The position numbers and the translations under genes were made by a program. DNA of 64,000 nucleotides. Source: Viola odorata. Taxonomy: Eukaryota; Streptophyta; Magnoliopsida; Malpighiales; Violaceae. The stretch covers positions 49,760,327 through 49,824,326 of the forward strand of contig OY829539.1 in the NCBI GenBank assembly GCA_963691705.1, written 5' to 3'. The notes beneath the pieces were generated by a model. The model saw nothing but the letters and a program-made list of their open reading frames with translations. It made no database searches and was not told where the DNA came from. Within the stretch, counting starts at the first letter, position 1. Each line of letters begins with the position of its first letter. Positions 56,458 to 64,000 of this stretch are shown one piece after another.

Positions 56458-56597
56458 GACTTCGGAAAAAGGCATTTCCTGGATGTACCTTTATCGATTG
56501 TTGAGCCCTCATTAGGGCAGAAACCTCTGAAGGGGCAGGACCGGAGACGCTGTGATAGCCCTTGGTAAACGCTCGGGCTAGTTTTCGTTTGGGCATA

Positions 56598-57114
56598 TGA
56601 TAACTATCGATACCACAGAAGCGGCATCTCCACTACCCCGCCGGGTGACCCGGCCAACATACTGTACCCGCCGCGGGAGACGAGGCCCTGTCCTTACCGC
56701 CCTTAGCCTGGCGACCGACCCTGGGATGGCCGACATCAGCGGGGGGCTCTCATGCGACATCCACACGGCGGCATCCCATCCCAGGGCATCCATGACGTCA
56801 CTCCGCATGACGTCACTCAAGGCCACACCAGTGGCATATATCACCCCAGCGACACCTGCCAGGCGTTATTCCCACCCCCTGTCGGTACACTCCTTCCTTT
56901 CCTCATAAATACCCCCACCTCTTCAGACAGGAGGGTAAGCCTAAGATAGCATACTGAGCCCCTGCTATTTTGACTACCTGCACTGACTTTGGCATCAGAG
57001 TGTTTACGCCGGAGACCCCCTCCGGCGCTTTGCAGGTGACGAAGACCCCAGTACAGTGTTCCCGACCAGCCCAGATCAAGCCGATCCTGCTCAGTATCTC
57101 CCGGACTCTTATCA
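56598..57114 (+). repeat. 3' LTR of TAT-2 (517 bp)
   Basis: Same ends as the 5' LTR. Differs from it by about nine single-base transitions, two single-base indels and the 15-bp unit. Followed by the ATATT target duplication (57115-57119). Confidence 0.95.
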
Positions 57115-57119
57115 ATATT

Positions 57120-58040
57120 AAAAATACAAAAATGGAATAAACATATCGCATAAAAAATTATTTGGGCCAGCCCCACATGCTGAAACTAATTAAAAATGGG
57201 CTAGGAATAAATCCTAGGCCCATGATTTAATTTAAAAAAAGGAAAAAGATGGGCTTGGTTTAAATCAAAGCCTATCAGCATTTTAAAAAACCAAAGAAAG
57301 GGACGGGCTTGGCCCGTCACCTTCCTTCTCCCACCAGAACAGCATGACACTGTTCTTCCCTTTCCCTGCATCGCCGGCCATGGCGGAAGTTTCAATCCGG
57401 CCAAATGGCCGGATTTCAACCCCAACACAAGTCCAAAATTTCCCTCTACCCCACACAAACCCCGTAAAAACAATGAGAAAAAACCAAGTAAAAACAGAAG
57501 GAAAAAGCTTGCGTTTTCGTGAAATAAGCAATGAATTTTAAATGAAATGGCAATCAATTGATCCCTTTAAGGGCAGGCGAATTAACTCTAAGCTAAGCAG
57601 CAATTTATGGCATTAAAACGAGCAAGTAATTGGCAAACGAAAGCAAGAAAGAATTAAAACGAAAATGGTGCAGTGAAAAAAAATGAAAAAATGGACAAAA
57701 CGAATTAAGGCACGTACTGATGTTTTGCTTTCGTCTTGGACGAGTGTTGATGATGAGAGGGTGCGGCAACCCGTCTCCTTTAGGGTTGGAATCGTTAAGT
57801 ATTTATAGGCAGCTGGCCGGTTTGATTTGCGTGGTGAGCAAATTGGGTGACGCGGCTCTTTTATTTTGCTTGGCTGAGAACGATCGGGAAGCACATGGTA
57901 GGGCGACGTGGGCATGGTGATGAGGCTGGTTCCTCAAAGTGATGACGAGGCTAAGCTCTAGAAGGTGACGGATTTTTAAACGTGAGAAGCAATAAAATAC
58001 GAAAAAAGTTGTGACGTAAGTCAAAATTTGGGTAGCAACA
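57120..58040 (-). repeat. OGL-2 3' LTR, proximal part
   Basis: The LTR starts on the minus strand at 58040 with TGTTGCTACCC. It contains a TATA box and GGCCC-rich transcribed sequence like OGL-1. Interrupted at 57119 by TAT-2 and resumed at 31896. Confidence 0.7.
57800..57807 (-). promoter_or_regulatory. TATA box of the OGL-2 LTR
   Basis: TATAAATA on the minus strand about 235 bp from the LTR start. Confidence 0.6.
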
Positions 58041-58060
58041 GTTGCCCCCTCTTTACTGTC
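58041..58060 (-). other. Polypurine tract of OGL-2
   Basis: On the minus strand AGTAAAGAGGGGGCAAC directly before the LTR start, the usual place for plus-strand priming. Confidence 0.6.
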
Positions 58061-58217
58061 TAATAAAAAATGCAGTGTAACTGAGATTTTTGATCAACAG
58101 TAAAGATGGTTGCCCCAAGTACTACCATAGTTTTGGGAATGATGAAGACTTACCTGAGAGTGGGGTGAGCTTTAAATTCTGGTCTGGGTGAGGATATCAC
58201 ATTGCCAGATGATGGTA

Positions 58218-58220
<3 letters not shown>

Positions 58221-58258
<38 letters not shown>
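58221..58258. repeat. (AT)n microsatellite
   Basis: 38 bp of uninterrupted AT dinucleotides. Confidence 0.95.
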
Positions 58259-58262
<4 letters not shown>

Positions 58263-58573
58263 CTGCATGTCCGTGCGAGGTTATCGCTCTCCGGACGTTG
58301 TTGCAGAAAATGTGATTGGCATGTTGGTGCGAGGCTATCGCTCTACGAAGTAGTTGCGGAAAATGTAAATGTGTGTCCGTGCGAGGCTACCGCTCTCCGA
58401 ACGTTGACGTGAAAATGTGAAAGGCAAGTTGGTGCGAGGTTGTCGCTCTCCGAATGTTTGATGTGAAAATGTGAATAAAGGTCCGTGCGAGGCTATCGCT
58501 CTCCGAATGTTTGATGTGAAAATGTGACTACACGACCGTGCAAGGCTATCGCTCTCCGGACGCTGGTGCTGAA
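58263..58573. repeat. Tandem array of about 52 bp units in OGL-2
   Basis: Six units with GTGCGAGGCTATCGCTCTCC and a GAAAATGTGA spacer, starting near 58270, 58325, 58376, 58432, 58481 and 58531. Confidence 0.85.
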
Positions 58574-58870
58574 ATGTAGTCGCTCAAGGAGGAGTTATAT
58601 AGATATGCAGAAAAGTAGTCGCTCAAGGAGGAGATAATAATTATGCATAAAAGTAGTCGCTCAAGGAGGAGATTATGTAGAAAAGTAGTCACTCAAGGAG
58701 GAGATTATGCAGAAAAGTAGTCGCTGGAGATTATGCAGAAAAGTAGTCGCTCAAGGAGGAGATAATAATTATGTAGAAAAGTAGTCGCTCAAGGAGGAGA
58801 TAATAATTATGCAAAAAAGTAGTCGCTCAAGGAGGAGATTATGCAGAAAAGTAGTCGCTCAAGGAGGAGA
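58574..58870. repeat. Tandem array of about 35 bp units in OGL-2
   Basis: Nine units with AGTAGTCGCTCAAGGAGGAG and a variable ATAATTATGCAGAAA spacer; one unit is shortened. Confidence 0.85.
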
Positions 58871-58942
58871 TAGATGCCAGAATTTAAATGATATAAAGGG
58901 AAAGCGGGTCTTACCTCGGACTTACCTTGCGAACTGAAATGG

Positions 58943-59062
58943 AGGGTGGTTTGAACCCACCGCATGAACTGAGTCGAAGAGTGGTTAAAAGCCACCGCAT
59001 TTGGTAGATGGGTGAGTGGTTGAAAGCCACCGCATTGGTGAGTGGTTGGAAGCCACCGCATT
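58943..59062. repeat. Short tandem array in OGL-2
   Basis: Four diverged copies of GTGGTTGAAAGCCACCGCAT. GGTGG/CCACC within the unit gives a small hairpin. Confidence 0.75.
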
Positions 59063-62000
59063 GGTTTGATTTGACCGTGAGGGAGCGTGATCCGCCGCAC
59101 GAAGTTTTTTGGGGAATGGTAACGTACTCCATTCGAAGTTGATTGGATTTTGATGAAAATCCAAGACGAGGGCATTACAATGATTTCTTTATCGAAGACC
59201 CAATTTGTGGCGTGATTCCATCAAAGCATATCTGTATCCTGCGAATAGGACAGAAACAAAACACGAAAGCAGCAACAAATGGAAAAAGAGAGAGCAATGA
59301 TAATGTGAGAAATAATATGTATTCCTACATTTAAACCTCGGGTTGCCCCCAAGTCTCTTTTTTGGAACGAAAATGACCTCTTTGTTTTAAGAGAAAATCA
59401 AATCAAGTATATTCCTTGAAAAATATTCGTTCAATTTTCGTTATATAAACATGTTTGATACAAGTCTAGATAACGTCTGCATCTTGTTCAGGAAATAACG
59501 ACCTCAAGAACAAGACTTTCCCATGACGTGCAAACATAAGCAATTCTCACTAGATATTAGTGTTTGCCCTCGTGCTCAGAAACAGGGCTATGTGTTTACA
59601 CTCCTAAAAAATGCAGCAAACATAGCACAAGAATCAGATTTGCAATGTCAATCCAAGTGAATAAACTTCAAATGAAGATGCACCTGCATGGGCCTGCTAA
59701 TAATCAAAAGGACTTTGCGAGGGAGAAAGAAAGGAGGAATTTGTAGAAAAAGTGTTTGTGTTTGTTTTTTTCGTGAAAGGTTTTTAATGAGTTTGTGCTC
59801 GACGACTGATTGTGATGGGGATAAATCGTGGTGAATGATGCTTGATGATTTGATCGAGGCGAAAGCGAAGTATACAAGTTTCTTTACCTTTCGCTAGGAA
59901 CGCTCTTCTTGTGATCATCTTGATCGATTTTGATTGATGATTTTTTCGTACTTGCTTCTACTTTCATCGACTTGGGTTCTTTGAGATACCCTCTTTTTGA
60001 ATCTTCTTTTTTTTCTTTTTTCATTTTTTTTTCTTCCTTTCTCTCCCTTTTTCCTTCCCCCCCCCCCCCCCTTTTTATTTTTTTTGTGTGTAAAAGGTTC
60101 GTGCTCGACAACTGATTGTGATGCAGACAAATTGTGGTGAACGATGCTCGACGATTTGATCGTGGTGAGAGCAAAGCGCACAAATCCTTGAATCTTTACT
60201 GGAGATGTTTCTTCTTGATTGTTTTGAGGGCACCGTGCCCAAGTTTGCGATGATCTTTTTGAGATTATTTTGTTGTTGAGGTTTGACCATTTTTGTTTGG
60301 TACTTATTTTTTGAACACTCTCATTTTGATTTCGAGATCATTTTGACGAACCGCACCAACTTTTGAATTTTCGTAGGGAATGATATCTCTTTGTTTTGAG
60401 ATCATCACTCGTTGTTGACGAAGCGCTCCTAGTTTTTGAACCTCCGTTTGGAAATGATCTCTCCCCCTCTCTTTTTTTTAGATCATTGTTATCCTTTGAC
60501 CATTTTTTGCACTTGCTTCCGCTTTTTTTTTTTTTTTTTTGAGCAAGCAAAGCAAGTACAATTTCTTATTTGGTCTATTATTCTCTCTGTCTTTGGCAGA
60601 AGCCTCCAAGTCTTGATTTATTTCGGTCTTCTTCTAACGTTGATTTGTCAGCGATCCCTTAAGGGCTTTCTTGTCATCCCTTTGTTAGATGTATATTTTC
60701 AGCTCCTAGTTTAATGGTCCCAGTCGAGCACTACTCACTTGGTTGGGTGAAGATAGAGGGCTTTTGGGTAGCGGCCTTCGATTTTCTTCACCGTTTCTCC
60801 GTGTGTTAACGCGGACTGTCAACCTTTAAGGGTTTCCTCTTCGTCCTGCTGATTCGTTGAAATGAATCTTAACATGCTTCTAGCGCTTTAGTCGGCCAAT
60901 TTCGTCGAGCACTTACTCATTTGTGAGGAGTTTAGAAGAAGGCTTTGAAGTGTTTGATAGAGTCGTACATGGTGTGCAAGGTATGTGTTTGAGGGCAAAA
61001 AGTTAAAATAAAAATGTGGAAGAAGAGCAAAAGCAAAGTCCAATGTCATTTTACTGTTATCCCATGTCTGATGGTTCATGTACCCTGGATATTATGCAAA
61101 TCTAACTAGCACTTAGCTTAGCATTTACACTCATGAAAGAAATAAGGCGTGAAGGCCCAAAATACTCACAGGGATATGTTTGTAACTGCTTACGCCTAAA
61201 TCATGTCATGGATATAAGAGCTAACAGACAAGATCATGTATGTTTATATAATTTCTAATGAATGAACAAGTTTATCAACTGTGATAAAGTGATAGACATG
61301 TTTGAAATAGGGAAGGTTTCGAAAACATAGGATTTTTGCTTTTCTTTCTGTTTGTTTTCTTCTTCTTCTTTTTTGCGAATCAACATATTTTTTTTGTTGA
61401 TAAAAGCTTAGAAGGTTTAGAAACACGACGCAAGTATGTAAGTATGTACATACTAACATAGGAATGTAAATTGTGGAAATATAAAGTGAAAATTTAAATT
61501 GCGAAACCATAAATTGCGGAAAGTTAAATTGCAAAAAAAATTAGATTGTGGAAACATAAATGACAACTTACCTGATGGTGGGGTGCAGCGAGGTAAGTTT
61601 GAGATTTGAATGGGGGCACCGCAAAATTAAGACATTGACGCAAAAAGAGATCCGAGCGGGGACACCGCAAAATTCGAACTTTGATGAAGAGATGTGATCC
61701 GAGTGGGGATACCGCAAGATTTGGATTTTAGGGGGTGTCATCATTCTTTTTGGAACAAGAGCGCAATAAGTACGTTGATTGGGAGTCCCATTGCAGCGAT
61801 GATTTGTATGTAAGGAACTATGGATTAGTGTGAAGTGTTTACGTTTCTTATGCCGCTCCTTTAGACTTTTATCGTTTGCCCCCAAGTTTACAAGTCTCAT
61901 TGCACCTGAAAAATGAGTTTTGATATTTTTTTCAACGCCTTCCTTTGGTCGTCACTTCACTCTATTGCCCCCAAGTACAAGTCTCACTGTACCTAAAATA

Positions 62001-62215
62001 AAGAGGGGATTTAAATAGTAAATTCACAAGAAAAAGATATCTCCAGGTGTTGAATTTAAAATTGACGAAAAAAATAGATATATTGAAAAGAACACGTGGG
62101 TTGCCTCCCACGAAGCGCCCTTGTTTAAAGTCGTAGGCTCGACTAATACAAAAGTATTGTAGGCATCGCCACTAGATGAGTAAGCAGGATGGGTCATTTG
62201 TGGGAGAATGATCAT
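59063..62215. other. OGL-2 region without genes where pol would be expected
   Basis: No protease, RT, RNase H or integrase motif on either strand. Contains homopolymer runs (C at about 60057-60072, T at about 60524-60540). Several short blocks such as TTGCCCCCAAGT recur (about 59343, 61877 and 61966). Also GTGGGGA(C/T)ACCGCAA-type repeats at 61610-61715. The short ORFs are not conserved. Confidence 0.6.
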
Positions 62216-63873
62216 TCAAAAGTTGGTAGGAGGAGGGTTGGCGGTCGTGTTAGGTCCTTTGGTTAACCCTTCAAAAGAAATCCATCCATTCTTGATCAAG
62301 TGGTGAACCTTTCCTCTTAGGGCCAAGCAGTTTTCTATCGTGTGACCCTGAGCTCCAGCATGGTACTCGCATCTAGCATTATGATCGTACCACTTCAGGT
62401 AAGGAGGTTGTAGAGGTGTCATTGGGGTGGGCGCAATTTGCCCAGCCGCCAAGAGATGTTTATAAATCTCCCCTAGAGGAGCGGGAAGAGTTGGCAGTGG
62501 CTCCTGGTTCCAACGGTTACTTGGGTTACTTTGGTTGTTTGGCGGGTTATATGGAGATGTAGGGTGTTGAGGAGGTGGCGCGAAAGGTGGCCTGTAGCTT
62601 GGCTGGTGAGAGGCAAAGTTGACATCTTTCTTCATGATGGGCTCTTTCTTAGGTGTTACCTCTGGTGTGGAAATATCGATCCTCCCTGACTTGTTCCCTT
62701 GTTTGACTTTTTCAGCCACCATGACCATGTCAAAAAAGTTATTTGATGGATTGGATATAAGATGAGTGTAGTAGGGAGCCTTGAAGGTATCCACGAAAAT
62801 GGATATGAGCTCTTTGTCATTCAAAGGAGGAGAAATCCTAGAAGCTAGTTCTCTCCACCTCTGAGCATAAGTTTTCACCGATTCTTCAGTTTTTTCTCAA
62901 GATTTTGGAGATCAGAACGGTCTGGCACTACCTCCATATTGAACTTGTACTGTTTAAAGAAGGCATCAGATAAATCTCTCCAAGCCCTGATTTTGATCCT
63001 ATCCAGACTCATGTACCAAGTCAATGCGTTCTTGGCCAGGCTCTCCCTGAATAAATGGATCAACAAAGGTTCATTGTGTATCATATCGGCCATTTTGTTG
63101 CAATAGGCCTTGAGGTGAGTTTTTGGGCACTCGATCCCAATGTACTTCTCAAAATCTGGAATCTTGTATTTCGGAGGCATTATGATCCCCGGGACCATGC
63201 ACATATCGGCGGGACCCGTAGGGTCAACAGGGTTTGTTCCTTCGATGGCCCTGAGCCTTTCCTCTAGCAGGTTCATTCTATCCATATTTGGTCTTTCTAT
63301 AATGAGAGCATTTGGACCAAGGTGTGGCGGGGGTTCCGTCGTGAATGGTGGTTGCGTCGAATTGACAAAAAGAGGTCGACTTCCCATAGGATCAGGATTT
63401 GCGACTTGAGTGGAATGGCCCTGAGGTGGGTGGAAGCCCTGGGGTTCCTGATGAATCTAACTTTTGCTAGGGTCCAGGGTGAGGTTAACTAAGGAATGTT
63501 GCAGGGCTGCAGTAACTTCTTCACCTGTGTTGACTACAGGATTTGCGGAGCTAGGTACCGCGAAAGGATCCATCCATTTCCATTGACTCCCAGGAACTGA
63601 AAACGATTGGGGTCCCGAAGATCCAGCGATAGTGGATGAGGAGGGTCTCATCATTCGACTAGGATCAAAACCGGGCAGGAATTCATTGGTTGCTTCATCT
63701 CGCTCTTTTTCGGTATGAGTGGCCCTTTCTGTAATAACCCTGACTTGCTCTTCCGACTCTGCTATTCTAGCAACCAACCTCTCTTCTGTTTTGGCTTGCT
63801 CGGCCATTTTTCGCGCTTGCAGTCTAGTTATGGGGAGCCTTGGTGGAGTAGTTTTCCTTCGCGGAGCTATCAT
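62216..63873 (-). pseudogene. gag: OGL-2 gag (Ogre-like)
   Basis: Start at ATG 63873 (MIAPRRKTT). N-terminal coiled segment, then a Pro/Ser-rich stretch with a TAG at 63457-63459. The capsid region follows, with MPPKYKIPDFEKY, LKAYCNKMADMI, LAKNALTWYMSLD and FFKQYKFN. A one-base frameshift in an A run near 62890 breaks the phrase before KTYAQRWRELA. The C-terminal half has a Pro/Asn/Gln-rich linker and a zinc-knuckle-like CEYHAGAQGHTIENC, both typical of Ogre/TAT gag. Ends at 62216. Gag coats element RNA; this copy is disabled. Confidence 0.85.
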
Positions 63874-64000
63874 TAATCTGAAAAAATAGACAAAGAAAAA
63901 TAGTATGTACGGGCAATGCAACCCCGAGGTCTCCGTGCTACATGTTTACTCTTGTGGCCACACTTCCACTTAATACTTTCAAGACGAATGAAAAGTCGAT
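63874..64000. other. OGL-2 sequence upstream of gag
   Basis: Untranslated leader or preceding region of OGL-2; too short to say more. Confidence 0.5.

Larger units (their letters stand above)
31897..57114 (+). mobile_element. TAT-2: complete 25.2 kb TAT-lineage LTR retrotransposon
   Basis: Both LTRs (31897-32428 and 56598-57114), a primer-binding site, gag-pol, a hairpin minisatellite, the TAT 3' repeats, and antisense genes B, A, C and D are present. A 5-bp target duplication flanks it. A 7.9 kb Harbinger transposon sits inside, so the element itself is about 17.3 kb. LTRs differ by roughly nine transitions and three indels by eye. Structurally complete but gag and pol carry stops; only gene D is fully open. 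Confidence 0.95.
30556..64000 (-). mobile_element. OGL-2: Ogre-like Ty3/gypsy element, gag present, pol not found
   Basis: Minus strand, from right to left: gag (63873-62216), about 4 kb without coding capacity but with several tandem arrays, a purine-rich tract (58060-58041), then a long 3' LTR running 58040-57120 and 31896-30556. The LTR has TGTTGC...GCAACA ends and is split by TAT-2. The 5' LTR lies right of the window. No protease, RT, RNase H or integrase motif was found between gag and the LTR, so it appears non-autonomous or internally deleted. Ogre-like identity rests on the gag motifs and the 2.26 kb LTR. Confidence 0.7.

Noticed and set aside
59884..60714. Lys-rich ORFs around the C and T runs in OGL-2
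   Set aside because: Low-complexity products of homopolymer and purine-rich sequence with no homologue in the window.

Overview
This window is plant nuclear DNA made almost entirely of nested transposable elements. No host gene, tRNA or rRNA gene was recognised. The evidence is Ty3/gypsy gag-pol with the extra archaeal-type RNase H typical of the TAT/Ogre lineage, GT-AG introns, TATA boxes and AATAAA signals, a PIF/Harbinger DNA transposon and a non-autonomous Helitron. An angiosperm is most likely; the species cannot be told from the sequence.

Layout. (1) 1-16229: TAT-1, a minus-strand TAT-lineage LTR retrotransposon whose 3' LTR lies left of the window. It has one LTR (15702-16229), decayed gag-pol (15615-9762), tandem repeats, then plus-strand genes antisense to gag-pol. 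(2) 16230 to about 18290: part of a long Ogre-like LTR (OGL-1) with its own TATA box. (3) About 18300-30555: TAT-3, lacking gag-pol but keeping its tandem repeats, antisense genes and the start of its 3' LTR. (4) 30556 to beyond 64000: OGL-2, a minus-strand Ogre-like element with gag but no visible pol, inserted in the TAT-3 LTR. (5) 31897-57114: TAT-2, a complete 25.2 kb TAT element with two LTRs and target duplication ATATT, inserted in the OGL-2 LTR. (6) 40919-48827: a PIF/Harbinger transposon inside TAT-2. (7) 43773-45125: a Helitron inside the Harbinger. The series TAT-3 > OGL-2 > TAT-2 > Harbinger > Helitron is five levels deep.

The most notable system is a four-gene cluster lying between pol and the 3' LTR of each TAT element, on the strand opposite to gag-pol. 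I call the genes D, C, A and B, in transcription order away from the 3' LTR. All three TAT copies carry the same order. A and B are large paralogues with a 'putative gypsy-type transposon' (PF04195-like) N-terminal domain, a low-complexity middle and a C-terminal coiled coil. C is a small protein with a basic N-terminal half and an acidic C-terminus. D is a small helical protein of about 128 residues. Where the signals could be read, the genes have their own TATA box about 70-90 bp before the ATG, their own AATAAA, and introns at conserved positions, so they look like separate Pol II genes. Gene D of TAT-2 is a fully open frame and gene C of TAT-1 is also open; A, B and gag-pol are broken in every copy. 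Extra ORFs in TAT elements, some antisense, are known. A conserved four-gene antisense block with a shared palindrome upstream of B is the part I would follow up.
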